Positions 28,037-37,692 of a stretch of DNA of 64,000 nt are shown piece by piece (the first letter of the stretch is position 1; the number at the start of each line of letters is the position of its first letter). The notes beneath the pieces were generated by a model. The model saw only the letters and a list, made by a program, of their open reading frames with translations. It ran no database searches and was not told where the DNA came from. A program made the translations under genes and the position numbers. This stretch comes from Gloeobacter kilaueensis JS1 (GTDB lineage: Bacteria; Cyanobacteriota; Cyanobacteriia; Gloeobacterales; Gloeobacteraceae), in the NCBI RefSeq assembly GCF_000484535.1, contig NC_022600.1:1674001-1738000 (forward strand), written 5' to 3'.

Positions 28037-28172
28037 TCAGACAACGTTTCGGTGCTGTTGAATACTGGAAGCGGTAGTTTTGCTTCTCCAAGAAATTTCC
28101 CAGCTGGAGACGGGCCGAGGTCAGTGGCCCTGGGGGATCTAGATGGCGACGGCGACCTCGACATCGTTACTG
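28037..28172. repeat. Intragenic repeat copy A (near-identical to 29063-29198)
   Basis: A 136-bp segment differing from the copy 1026 bp downstream at only a few bases. It spans one inter-loop region and one Ca-binding loop of the FG-GAP protein. The 1026-bp offset is a multiple of three, so the reading frame is preserved. Confidence 0.8.
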
Positions 28173-29062
28173 CCAACGCAACCTCTAAAGATGCGTCGGT
28201 GCTACTGAATACCGGCAATGGCAGCTTTGCTCCTGACCGATCCTTCGCAGCTGGGAATAGCCCCTACTCTAAAGCGGTGGCTCTGGGAGATATCGATAGT
28301 GACGGTGACCTCGACATTGTCATTGCTGATATAGGTCTGTCCCCCGACTTTTTCAGTACCGTATCAATACTGCTCAACGCTGGTGATGGCAACTTCGCTC
28401 CTGCCCAAGCCTTCGCAGTCGGGGAGTTTGCCGTGTCGGTGGCATTGGGGGATCTAGATGGTGACGGCGACCTCGACATCGTTACTGCCAACGAAACCTC
28501 TAAAGATGTGTCGGTGCTACTGAATACTGGCAGTGGCAGCTTTGCTCCGGCTCGATCCTTCGCAACTGGGAATAGCCCCTGCTCTGTAGCGCTGGGGGAT
28601 CTCGACGGCGACGGCGACCTCGACATCGCTATCGGCGGTGCTATAGCAGTGCTGCTCAATACCGGCGACGGTAGTTTTGCATCTCCAGAACTCGTTGGAC
28701 AATATTTCCAATCGGTAGCTCTCGGTGACATTGACAGTGACGGCGATTTGGACATTGTCGCTGGTAGTAATGGCATCGTGGCGATATTGTCCAATAGCGG
28801 AGGTGCCACCTTTACGGCTGCTCACTACTTTCTAGTGGGGTTTACCTCGACCCAAGCGTTGCTGGGAGATCTAGATAAGGACGGTGACCTCGACATCGTT
28901 ACCGCCAACAGCAGCGCAGACAACGTGACAGTAGTGCTAAATATCGGTGGGGGCGCTTTCGCCGCGCCTCAAAGTCTTCTAGTAGGGGATTATCCTGGAT
29001 CGGAAGCACTCGGAGATATCGACGGCGATGGTGACCTTGACATCATCACGGCCAATGTCCTG

Positions 29063-29198
29063 TCAGACAACGTTTCGGTGCTGTTGAATACTGGAAGCGG
29101 TAGTTTTGCTTCTCCAAGAAATTTCCCATCTGGAGACGAGCCGAGGTCAGTGGTCCTGGGGGATCTAGATGGCGACAGCGACCTCGACATCGTTACTG
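29063..29198. repeat. Intragenic repeat copy B (near-identical to 28037-28172)
   Basis: Second copy of the same 136-bp coding segment, just upstream of the IS630 insertion. Differences such as GACGAG versus GACGGG and GACAGC versus GACGGC change single residues. It points to recent internal duplication or gene conversion. Confidence 0.8.
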
Positions 29199-29297
29199 TT
29201 AGCAATTCCACAGATTCGGGTACAGTGTCGGTGCTGCTCAACAACGGAGATGGCAGCTTTGCGCCCGCCAAGTTCTTTGTGGTCGCAGAGGCGGCTA

Positions 29298-30593
29298 GTG
29301 CAGGTGGGCTGAGTCAGTCTGGTAGTTTGTAGGCAGGATTTCGGTAACCACTCATGCCTGGACCCAAACCACCCGCTCTGGTACTTGCTGAAGATGTCCG
29401 CTCAGCTCTGCAGAAATTCTCAACCAAACACAGCACCCCCCAACAGCTAGCCTGGAGAGCCAAACTCATTCTTGGTTGCGCCGACGGCCTCAATAACTCC
29501 CAGGTGGCACACGCTCACGACACGGACCCCGATGCCGTGCGCTTTTGGCGCAGCCGCTGGCTGGCTGTTGCGGCCATCCCACTGCCAGATCTCAGCATTG
29601 AGGAGCGACTGGCCGATGCCCCCAGAGCAGGCAAGAAGTCTGCTATTAGCCCGGAGCAGTTTTGTCAGATTGTCGCTCTAGCGTGTGAAGCGCCAGAAAA
29701 ATCAGGCCGCCCGATTACTCAGTGGTCTGGCAGCGAAATCGCCAAAGAAATCGTGGCCCGTGGCATCCTGCCTTCAATTTCGCCGCGTCATGCCTTGCGC
29801 CTACTCAAAAAGGGGATCTCCAACCCCACCGCGTCCGGGGCTGGCTCACCGCGCTAAAAGACGAGAACTTTGAACCTAAAGTGCAGCACATCTGCGCACT
29901 TTACCAACAGGCACCCGCCCTGCAAGCGGCGGGAGAAGTAGTTTTCAGCAGTGATGAAATGACCGCAGTGCAAGCACTGGAGCGTCTGCATCCAGACAAG
30001 CCAATGCGGCCAGGAGCGCCTGAGAAGCAGGAGTTTGAGTACATTCGTCACGGCACGCTGTCTCTGATTATTCATCGGGAGGTGGCCAGTGGCCAACTTG
30101 TCGCGCCGTTTGCCGCTCCCACCCGTGCAGAAGAAGACTTCGCTCTTTCTTTGGTGCTGGCGATGGGCACCCGTCCTGAGGCTGTGCGCTGGCACTTTGT
30201 GGTGGACAATCTCAACATTCATCAGTCTGAGTTGCTGGTGCGGTTAGTCGCTGCTGTGGAGGGTAGCTCTGAGAAGTTGGGGCGCAAAGGCAAAAGCGGC
30301 ATCCTCAAGTCGATGGCCAGCCGACAGGCATACCTGAGCGATCCGAAGCACCGAGTTGTTTTGCACTACACACCCAAACATGCCTCCTGGCTCAATCAAG
30401 TCGAGATGTGGCTATCGATCTTGGCACGCAAAGTGCTCAGGCGTAGCTCGTTCCGCTCAGTTGAGGAGTTGCGCGAGCGGGTGTGGGCCTTTATTGAGTA
30501 TTACAACCTGGAATGGGCGAAGCCGTTCAAGTGGACCTACCAGGGCAAGCCTTTGCAGGTATGAACTACCAGCTCTTTTCAGCCCATCTGCAC
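29298..30593 (+). mobile_element. IS630-family insertion sequence, complete (1296 bp)
   Basis: The ends are 15-bp inverted repeats with one mismatch: GTGCAGGTGGGCTGA at 29298-29312 and TCAGCCCATCTGCAC at 30579-30593. The element is flanked by a duplicated TA dinucleotide (29296-29297 and 30594-30595), the normal IS630/Tc1-type target duplication. It carries a two-frame transposase. It sits inside the FG-GAP gene, and the restored junction is in frame. Confidence 0.93.
29354..30564 (+). CDS. IS630-family transposase, two frames joined by -1 frameshift
   Basis: The first frame (29354-29857) starts [20 protein letters not shown] and carries the HTH DNA-binding domain. The second frame (from 29809 to 30564) reads [20 protein letters not shown] and carries the DDE catalytic domain: [24 protein letters not shown] and [13 protein letters not shown] supply D, D and E. 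The frames meet at CTCAAAAAGGGG (29804-29815), where slipping back one base on the A run after the Leu-Lys codons joins RLLK to [12 protein letters not shown], giving about 403 residues. The conserved LKPHRVRGW-type block is restored only by the shift, so a functional frameshift is more likely than decay. Transposase cuts and pastes at TA sites. Confidence 0.85.
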
Positions 30594-31637
30594 TAGTGCG
30601 ACCGCCCTGGGAGACATCGACGGCGACGGCGATCTCGACATCGTCACCAGCATCGAAAGCTCAGACCCCAATGCCAATCTATCGGTACTGCTCAACGCTG
30701 GTAATGGCAACTTCCTCTCGGCTCCAGCGCTCTCGACTGGACTGCCGGTTGGTACCCTTGCCCTCGGTGACATCGATGGTGACGGTGATCTAGATATCGT
30801 CGGTAACAATGGTGGCCTCTATCCTAGCTATGCTGGCACAGTAGCTGTGCTGCGCAACGCTGGTGGCGGCAATTTTGCTCCTGCCCAGTTCCTGGCGGTT
30901 GGCAAGCTCCCGGTAGGAGTAGCCCTGGGAGATCTCGATCGGGACGGTGATCTCGACATCGTTACAGCTAACTATTCTTCCGCTGATGTGTCTGTGCTTT
31001 TCAACACCGGTAGCGGCAGCTTTGCTCCCGCCCAGGCCACTACTGCCAACGCCTCTCCTCTTGCGCTGCGTCTAGGAGATCTAGACGGTGATGGCGACCT
31101 TGATATTGCCACCGCTAACGGTTTTACTTGCACAGTATCGGTGTTGTCGAACACTGGTAGCGGCAGCTTTATTAGCCCTGCCCAGAGCTTCCCAGCAGGG
31201 GATTTTGTCACTGCAGTCGCCCTGGGGGATCTCGACGGCGACGGCGACCTCGACCTTGCCAGCACCGACAGATTCTCCAATAGCGTGACGGTGCTGCGCA
31301 ACATTACCCAGGCTCCAGCTCCTCCTACCATCACTGCCCTTACTCCCCGCTTCGGCGCGGTGGGCAGCGAGGTGACAATCACCGGTACTGGCTTCAGCAG
31401 TACTACTGCTGTCACCTTCCGCCTCGGCTTTCCTAAAAAGCGGGTAGCAGCCCAGTTCACCGTGATCTCGGACACCGAGATTCGGGCGGTGGTGCCGCAG
31501 GGTGCGAAAAAGCTGGGCCGCATCGCAGTAGAGACACCGGCAGGCGAAGCCGTTAGCCCCGTAGTCTTCTTCGTGACGGCGCAGCAGCAAGCCGGTGCGC
31601 CCCTCGTTCCGCAAGCCCGCTGAATCCTGGCTTCCAG

Positions 31638-34325
31638 TCAGGGAGCGGCAGCCGCTGGTTTTGCCACGGCAGCGGCGTTGGGGCTGACGACGACGGTGGT
31701 GAACTGTTTGATGGGCAGCAATCGCTCGGCGACTCGGCGCACGTCGGCGGGCCGGATATTTTCGAGGGTGCGCACGTAGGTGCTCGGGTAGTCCCGGCCC
31801 AGGTTGTAGAGGGATTCTTCTAATAGCAGGTTGGCCACCCCGGCGTTGTCGGTGAGGGTGAGGGGAAAGCGGTCGATGAGCGAGCGGCGCGAACGATCCA
31901 GCTCCGCCTGGGTGGGTCCGGTGGTGCGAAAGCGCTCCAGCTCCGCACCCACGGCGGCAAGGGCCGGTTCGACGCCGGTGGGGCTTGTCTGGAGGCTGAT
32001 CGTGAAGGGACCAGCCAGAAAACCGGGCGAGTAGCGCGAGTAGATGCCGTAGGTGAGGCCCAGTTGATCGCGCACGCGCACCCCCAGGCGGCTTGATAGG
32101 GTGTTGCCGCCCAGGATGTCGTTCATCACGAGGGCCGTGTAGTAGTCCGGGTCGGTGCGGGTGAGGCCGATGCCACCGACGATCACCTGGGCCTCACTTT
32201 TGCCGGGCATGACGACTGCCTCGCGCCGGGCGACGGGAGGGACCGCCGCCGCTTCGAGGGTACCCGGTGGAGTGTCGGAGCGCCAGTCGCCAAAGAGCGC
32301 TTTTATCCGCGCTATCACCTGCTCCGGATCGACGTCGCCCACGACGGTGAGGATCAAGTCCTGGGGCCGGTAGTAGCGCTGCTGAAAGGCGATCAACTCG
32401 GCGCGGGTGATCGCTTTTAACGACTCCTCGCTCACCAGTTCGTGAAAGGGGTGGCCCGCCGGATAGAGGGTGCTGTAGAACGTCCGCTGGGCGACGGTGG
32501 CAGGATTGTCGAGGGCGCTGGCAAGGCCGGTAAGAAACTGGCCGCGCACCCGTTCGAGTTCTTTGTCAGGAAAGCTCGGGTTGCGCAGCATATCGGCGCT
32601 CAGCGTCAGCAGCAGATCGAGGTCTTCGCTGAGGGCCGCTCCCTCGAAGACGGCGTTTTCGCGTCGGGCCTGAAAGCCCAACTGGATGCCCTGGTCCTCG
32701 ATCAACCGGGCCAGTTCCTCGCCGGTGCGGGTGCGGGTGCCCTCGTCGAGGAGCGCGGCGACGAAGCTGGCGGTGCCTGTGCGGCCCGGCGGGTCAAAGG
32801 CGGAACCTGCCAGAAAGCGACCGAGCACCGTCACGGTCGGGGCGCTGCGGTTGGTGAGCACCTGGAGGCGAATGCCGTTGGGCAGGGTCGCTTCGACCGG
32901 TCTGGGCTCGCGGATCCGGCTGGATTTGCCGAGGGTGGGCAGATACCGGCTCAGCGTGTCGTAGTTCACCGGCTGACCACTCGCGAAGGATTCGGCCTTC
33001 TCCGGAGCGCTCGGGGCGGCGGCGGTCGCTTCGCTCGGAATGAAGACGCCCACGGTGCGGTTGGTGGGCCGGAAGTACGTTTCGAGCACCCGCTGAATAT
33101 CCTTTGAATCGACCCGCTGCAGTTGGGCCAGGTAGGTATCGAGCTTGCGGTAATCGCCGTAGGTGGTCTGGAAGGAACCGAGCAGGTTGGCCTGGGCCTC
33201 GATCGAGTCTTTGCCCAAAAGCAGGCTGACGCGCACCTGTTCGCGGGCACGGGCCAGCTCCTCGGCGGTGACGCCTTCGGTGCGCACGCGGGCCAGCTCC
33301 GCGTCGAGGGCCGCCAGTACGGTGTCGGGATCCTTGCGCGGGGTAATGCTGAAGCTGTACCAGCCCGGATCGATCTGGGTGGACTGGCTACCGCCGGCAG
33401 CGGCGGCGAGGCCGGTCTCGATCAGGCTTTTGAAGAGGCGGCTGCTGCGACCGCTGGTGAGGATCGTATCGAGCACATCGATGGCGGCGACATCGGGGCT
33501 GTTGGCGGCGGGGGTGTGATAGAGCACCTGCAGGGCGGGCACCCTTCCGGGCTGACGCAGCTCGACTCGTTGCTCGCCCGTCTGGGTGGGCTCGATCGGC
33601 GGACGGTCGGCTTTGAGGTTGGCGATCGGTTTGAGGGTTCCAAAGTAGCGGCGGACTTTGCTGAGCAACTTGTCGGTGTCGAAGTCGCCCACGACGATGA
33701 GCGTGGCGTTGTTGGGACCGTAGTGGGCGCGGTAAAAATCGCGCACCTCGGCCACGCCCAACGCTTCGACATCCTTGCGCTCGCCAATCGGCGTGTAGTG
33801 GTAAGGGTGGCGGCTGAAGGCTCTGGCTAGAACCCTCTCGTTCAGCACCGAGCGGGGATTGTTGCGCTTGCCGTCCAGCTCCGAGAGGACGACGGTTTTT
33901 TCGCTTTTGAGGGAGGCCCCATCGATCACTGCCCCGGTCATCCGGTCAGCTTCTAACTGCAGCAGGGCGTCGAGCTTGTCCGAACCTGCAGTCGCGTAGT
34001 AGGCGGTCTGATCAAAGCTGGTAAAGGCATTGGCGTCAGCTCCCAGAGCGTTGTAGAGCTGGCCGAACTGTACGGGCCGGGCGCGGGTGCCCTTGAACAT
34101 CAGGTGTTCGAGCTGGTGGGCGATTCCGGTTTTGCCGGAGGTCTCCTCCCGCGAGCCGACGCCGTACCAGACCTGGACCGTCACCGCCGGGCTGGTGTGA
34201 ATTTCTTTGCTGAGTATCCGCAGGCCGTTGGGCAGGAGCGTCTCGCGCACCTCGGCTGCCAGCAGGGGCGTGGCAAGCCAGAGCAGTAGCACCGGAGCCG
34301 CCCACAGCCAGTTTGTTCTTTGCAT
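31638..34325 (-). CDS. M16-family zinc metallopeptidase with duplicated domains
   Basis: An 895-residue exported protein with a signal peptide (WAAPVLLLWLATPLLA). The first M16 domain has the inverted zinc motif HXXEH as HQLEH (His70, Glu73, His74) with the downstream Glu in SLKSEKTVVLSELDG. The second half repeats the fold (VEATLPNGIRLQVLTNRSAP) without an HXXEH, as in pitrilysin/processing-peptidase-like double proteins. Cyanobacterial members are probably periplasmic peptide-degrading proteases. Length normal for the two-domain form. It is convergent with the FG-GAP gene and divergent from the TPR gene. Confidence 0.92.
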   Translation of the reverse strand: MQRTNWLWAAPVLLLWLATPLLAAEVRETLLPNGLRILSKEIHTSPAVTVQVWYGVGSREETSGKTGIAHQLEHLMFKGTRARPVQFGQLYNALGADANAFTSFDQTAYYATAGSDKLDALLQLEADRMTGAVIDGASLKSEKTVVLSELDGKRNNPRSVLNERVLARAFSRHPYHYTPIGERKDVEALGVAEVRDFYRAHYGPNNATLIVVGDFDTDKLLSKVRRYFGTLKPIANLKADRPPIEPTQTGEQRVELRQPGRVPALQVLYHTPAANSPDVAAIDVLDTILTSGRSSRLFKSLIETGLAAAAGGSQSTQIDPGWYSFSITPRKDPDTVLAALDAELARVRTEGVTAEELARAREQVRVSLLLGKDSIEAQANLLGSFQTTYGDYRKLDTYLAQLQRVDSKDIQRVLETYFRPTNRTVGVFIPSEATAAAPSAPEKAESFASGQPVNYDTLSRYLPTLGKSSRIREPRPVEATLPNGIRLQVLTNRSAPTVTVLGRFLAGSAFDPPGRTGTASFVAALLDEGTRTRTGEELARLIEDQGIQLGFQARRENAVFEGAALSEDLDLLLTLSADMLRNPSFPDKELERVRGQFLTGLASALDNPATVAQRTFYSTLYPAGHPFHELVSEESLKAITRAELIAFQQRYYRPQDLILTVVGDVDPEQVIARIKALFGDWRSDTPPGTLEAAAVPPVARREAVVMPGKSEAQVIVGGIGLTRTDPDYYTALVMNDILGGNTLSSRLGVRVRDQLGLTYGIYSRYSPGFLAGPFTISLQTSPTGVEPALAAVGAELERFRTTGPTQAELDRSRRSLIDRFPLTLTDNAGVANLLLEESLYNLGRDYPSTYVRTLENIRPADVRRVAERLLPIKQFTTVVVSPNAAAVAKPAAAAP

Positions 34326-34390
34326 GTCACAGTATGCCGCTAAACCCTACACTAGGATGACCCAAACGGTGGTGAAGTTCCCTGCCTGCA

Positions 34391-35551
34391 ATGAATATGC
34401 GTTCTATTTCCTGGCTTGCGCTTTTCTTCTTACTCACTCCGGCGGCTGTCCTGGCCCAGTTCCCCGAGCGGCCCCTTCTGATCGCCCAGGACGATCAAAA
34501 GCGCTTTGAGGCCCAGCAGCTTTTTAATCGGGCCAACGACAAGAGCAGCGCAGGCGATTTTGCCGGGGCGATCAACGATTACAACCGGGCGATTCGCCTT
34601 TATCCCGGCTATTACCAGGCTTTTGGCGGTCGGGCAGAGGCGAGGCGCAAATCCGGCGACCTGCAGGGGGCGATCGCCGACTACCAGCAGATGGTCCGCA
34701 TCTTTCCGAACGATGTCGGGGTCTACCACAACCTGGGCAAGCTCTACTTTCAGTTGCAGGACTATCCCCAGGTGGTCGTCTATACGACCGAGGCGCTCAA
34801 CCGCAACGGTGACCTTAAAGACGTTCACCAACTGCGGGCAAATGCGCTCATCCGCCAGGGCGACTTTGGCCGCGCCCTCGAAGACTTCGACGCGATTTTG
34901 GGGGTGCGGGCACCGGATGTAGTCAATCCCGACAATCCCGAGGTGTCCACCTTCAGCCCCGACGACGCACCGGTGCTTGCCCGGCGGGCATTACTCTATC
35001 AGCGGCTGGGCAGATACACCGAAGCGCTCGCCGACTACAACGCCGCCCTCCGGCTCGATCCGAAGTTGAGCTACGCCTACGGCTGGCGGGCCAGCCTGCG
35101 CTCGGTGCAAGGATCCAATCTTTCGACCCTCGACGACTGCGACGCAGCGATCAAGGCGAATGCCGCTACGGCGCTCATCTACTACATCCAGGGCAACGCC
35201 CGCTTCAATCTGGGCCAGAAGGCTCTGGCCACCGCCGCCTACGAACAGGCCGTCGCTCTGCCCTTCGGCAGCGATGCGATCCCGGCAGAAGATCTTGACT
35301 ACAAGGCCCGCGCCGATGCCCGCTTCAACCAGAAACAACTGCCAGAGTCTCTCGCCGACTACGATCAGGCGCTGCGCTTCAATCCGAACTACGCCGAGGC
35401 GTACTTCAAACGGGGCAGTCTGAAGCTGGAACTGGCGGACCGGACCGGAGCGCTGGCGGACTTGCAAAAAGCCCAACAGCTCTTTGCCGGGCGGGGCGAC
35501 AAGTTCAACGCCGACCGCGCCCAGGCGCTGGTAGCCAAACTCCAGACTTAA
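34391..35551 (+). CDS. Exported TPR-repeat protein
   Basis: A 386-residue protein with a signal peptide (SISWLALFFLLTPAAVLA, cleaved near A-QFP). The mature chain is made of tetratricopeptide helices. Examples are GDFAGAINDYNRAIRLYPG, GDLQGAIADYQQMVRIFP and LGRYTEALADYNAALRLDP; at least six to eight units are visible. TPR proteins in the cyanobacterial periplasm or lumen serve as assembly scaffolds; the partner is unknown. It begins 65 bp from the M16 protease and may share a divergent promoter region with it. Confidence 0.85.
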   Translation: MNMRSISWLALFFLLTPAAVLAQFPERPLLIAQDDQKRFEAQQLFNRANDKSSAGDFAGAINDYNRAIRLYPGYYQAFGGRAEARRKSGDLQGAIADYQQMVRIFPNDVGVYHNLGKLYFQLQDYPQVVVYTTEALNRNGDLKDVHQLRANALIRQGDFGRALEDFDAILGVRAPDVVNPDNPEVSTFSPDDAPVLARRALLYQRLGRYTEALADYNAALRLDPKLSYAYGWRASLRSVQGSNLSTLDDCDAAIKANAATALIYYIQGNARFNLGQKALATAAYEQAVALPFGSDAIPAEDLDYKARADARFNQKQLPESLADYDQALRFNPNYAEAYFKRGSLKLELADRTGALADLQKAQQLFAGRGDKFNADRAQALVAKLQT

Positions 35552-35616
35552 GGAGGCTCCAGCTTCTGCGATTCGGGGGCATACTGGCTTAGATAGCGCG
35601 CACGGAAGCGTCGTTC

Positions 35617-36939
35617 ATGGGTTACATCTATCCCAGCGATCTCGCCGCCTTTGTCTTTGAAATTTGGCAGCGCACGCCCGGCGAGATCGAGGGCCACTGG
35701 TTAAACCAGCCCGCTTACCAGTTACCCTCTCTGGCGACGCTCGAAGAGTTGCTGTCCACCTGCTTTCAGGCAAGTCTGCTGGTCGAGGAGCAGCGCCCGG
35801 TCACCTTCCGGCTACTGTTTGGCGAACCGGAAGTGTTCGAGCCGCAGGCGGGACCGCCTATGGGTCTGTTGCGCCTGCTCTTCGATGTACCGCAACCATT
35901 TAGCGCCCACGATCTGCGCCGCCTCTCCCCCGCCGTCCGCTTCGAGCGCTCGCTCATCGGGGTGCGCCTCAACGACGAAGGAGAGCTGGAGATCTGGGGG
36001 ATCATCCACTCCGGGCCGCGCTGGCTAAGGCTGTTGCGCGGTGGCCGGGGCACCAGCCCCCCCTTGCCGCCGTTTCTGGTTATCTGTGCCAGTGGCCGGG
36101 GCCGCCTCGAGGTCTGCAAGGGCACCACGGCCCTTGCCCAATTGAGCGAGGGACAGCTGTATTCTCAGTCGCTCAACGTCTTTGAATCCCACTGGCTACC
36201 GGCCAGTTTTGCCACCGTGCGCGCCGAACTGGCGGAGTTGCACGCCCAGTCCCGGCGGCAGGAGGGTACCGATTGGGCGGCCCTCGATCCGTATTTTGTC
36301 AAGCGTCTGGCCCAGAACATCGTCAAGCGGGTGATCGCGACGATCCGGGGTGCCCACCACGGCGGCACCGTCGTCTTCGTCGATCCGCAGCGCACGGAGC
36401 TACTCACAGAAAAAAATCCGTATATCACCTTCAAGTACCGCTTCAGGGCGGAGGAGGCGAGGGCGCGCTTCCGGACGTTGCTGGTCAAAAGCATGAACAC
36501 GCTGGCGGCGATCGAGAGCGGCAGCCAGAGGCCGGTGGGCTGGAAAGATTACGAGTGCAGCAACGACGAGATGCTTCTCACGCTCGACGAGGCGATCTTC
36601 GAGCTGGCCCATCTTGTCGCGACCCTCGCCTCCGTCGATGGGGCGGTGGTGATGACCAAGCGCTTCGAGATTCTTGGTTTTGGCGGTTTTATCGGCTGCG
36701 AGAATGCCGAGGTGCCGGTGGTCGCCCGCGCCCTCGATCTTGAAGGCGAACAGGTGTGCTTTGAATCGACCGCCAGTGTCGGCACCCGCCACCGCTCCGC
36801 CTATCGTCTGTGCCAGCAGTGGCACGATGCCGTCGCGGTGGTTGTCTCTCAAGACGATGGGGTGCGCTTTTTGCACTGGAAGGACGGTTTTGTCACCAGC
36901 TGGAATCAGCAGACGCTGCTCAACGCGATGGATTTTTAG
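35617..36939 (+). CDS. DACNV-like sensor plus diadenylate-cyclase-type (DisA_N) domain protein
   Basis: A 440-residue protein. The C-terminal part has both signature motifs of c-di-AMP synthases: DGA in ASVDGAVVMTKRFEILGFGG (Asp341-Ala343) and RHR in GTRHRSAYRLCQQWHDAVAV (Arg391-Arg393), with intervening spacing similar to DAC domains. The N-terminal 250 residues match the layout of the DACNV sensor domain that precedes DAC domains in some proteins. I infer a diadenylate cyclase or an ATP-sensing relative. No adjacent c-di-AMP phosphodiesterase is visible. The dimer-interface and metal-site residues beyond DGA/RHR cannot be judged by eye, so activity is not assured. Its 3' end faces cobU. Confidence 0.65.
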   Translation: MGYIYPSDLAAFVFEIWQRTPGEIEGHWLNQPAYQLPSLATLEELLSTCFQASLLVEEQRPVTFRLLFGEPEVFEPQAGPPMGLLRLLFDVPQPFSAHDLRRLSPAVRFERSLIGVRLNDEGELEIWGIIHSGPRWLRLLRGGRGTSPPLPPFLVICASGRGRLEVCKGTTALAQLSEGQLYSQSLNVFESHWLPASFATVRAELAELHAQSRRQEGTDWAALDPYFVKRLAQNIVKRVIATIRGAHHGGTVVFVDPQRTELLTEKNPYITFKYRFRAEEARARFRTLLVKSMNTLAAIESGSQRPVGWKDYECSNDEMLLTLDEAIFELAHLVATLASVDGAVVMTKRFEILGFGGFIGCENAEVPVVARALDLEGEQVCFESTASVGTRHRSAYRLCQQWHDAVAVVVSQDDGVRFLHWKDGFVTSWNQQTLLNAMDF

Positions 36940-36945
36940 TCGCAT

Positions 36946-36976
36946 CCCGCCACTGACCCTGCAGGTGCAGTGCGGG
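36946..36976. terminator. Stem-loop between convergent genes, possible bidirectional terminator
   Basis: CCCGCCACTG (36946-36955) pairs with CAGTGCGGG (36968-36976) with one bulged C and a 12-nt loop. It lies 7 bp past the DAC gene and 15 bp past the cobU stop on the other strand. There is no clear T run, so strength is uncertain. Confidence 0.4.
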
Positions 36977-36990
36977 CCTGCTCGCTCTCG

Positions 36991-37572
36991 CTATTGAAAG
37001 GTAAAGGGCAGGTGGGCGAGAGATTTGATTTCTACCGGCAGACCGGCCACGAGCAGATAGACCCGCTCGGCCCGCTCGGCGATGCTCTGGTGCAGGCGTC
37101 CGAGCACGTCGCGGTAGAGGCGTCCGAGGGGATAGGGCGGCACGACGCCCATACCGACCTCGTTGCTCACGATGAGCAGGTGGGTGTGGGCAGCGGCAGA
37201 AGCGTCGATCAGGCTTTCGACTTCCCGCAGCAGGGCAGCCTCGTCCGCCTCGCTCCAGCGGATGTTCTCAAAGTCGCCTCCGGCAAGAAGCCAGTTTGCC
37301 ACCAGCACACTCAGGCAATCGAGGAGGATCACCGGGGCCAACGGTTCTTCAGTCACCGAACAAAGCAGGCGCGGGCACTCGATCGTCTGCCAGTGGGCGG
37401 GCCGCTCGGCCTGGTGGCGCTCGATGCGGCTTATCATCTCCGGGTCGCTGGGCTGGGCGGTGGCAATGTAGAGAACTGGCTCCGTCCCGGCGTAGTGGCT
37501 CGCGAGGCGTTCGGCAAAGCGGCTCTTGCCGCTACGCGCTCCACCGAGAATCAAGATCAAAGCCGGGTTCAA
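36991..37572 (-). CDS. cobU: Bifunctional adenosylcobinamide kinase / guanylyltransferase
   Basis: A 193-residue CobU/CobP that phosphorylates adenosylcobinamide and then attaches GMP in the nucleotide-loop branch of cobalamin synthesis. The P-loop is GGARSGKS near residue 10. Other family blocks are SRIERHQAERPAHWQTIECP, ILLDCLSVLVANWLL and VSNEVGMGVVPPYPLGRLYR. The start is a TTG at 37572 (encoded as Met); no in-frame ATG is close enough to the P-loop. No other cobalamin genes adjoin, so it works with a dispersed set. Confidence 0.9.
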   Translation of the reverse strand: MNPALILILGGARSGKSRFAERLASHYAGTEPVLYIATAQPSDPEMISRIERHQAERPAHWQTIECPRLLCSVTEEPLAPVILLDCLSVLVANWLLAGGDFENIRWSEADEAALLREVESLIDASAAAHTHLLIVSNEVGMGVVPPYPLGRLYRDVLGRLHQSIAERAERVYLLVAGLPVEIKSLAHLPFTFQ

Positions 37573-37692
37573 GGTGCCGGCTCCGCATATCTGGGTAAAA
37601 AAGAGGGGCTAGTGGCAGTCGGCGGCATAGGTTCTCCAGATGGGAGGCGCTGGAATTCTCCTTGGGTGGACCTCGAAGAAACGTCGCCGACC

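Larger units (their letters stand above)
27827..31623 (+). pseudogene. Large FG-GAP/VCBS repeat surface protein, split by an IS630-family element
   Basis: An exported repeat protein. A signal peptide (WSLGLAAVLGVWPSATMAQV) precedes many Ca-binding loops of the form LGDLDGDGDLDIVTAN with SVLLNTGSGSFA between them. A C-terminal IPT/TIG-like domain (TITALTPRFGAVGSEVTITG) follows. The first part ends where the IS begins, at 29297, and reads into a stop at 29332. The second part resumes at 30596. Removing the IS and one TA restores AEAAS-ATALGDIDGDGD in one frame, giving about 832 residues. Start chosen at the ATG at 27827, with GGGGAG upstream. Role: likely adhesin or extracellular binding protein. 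The 5' part could still make a truncated protein. Confidence 0.85.
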
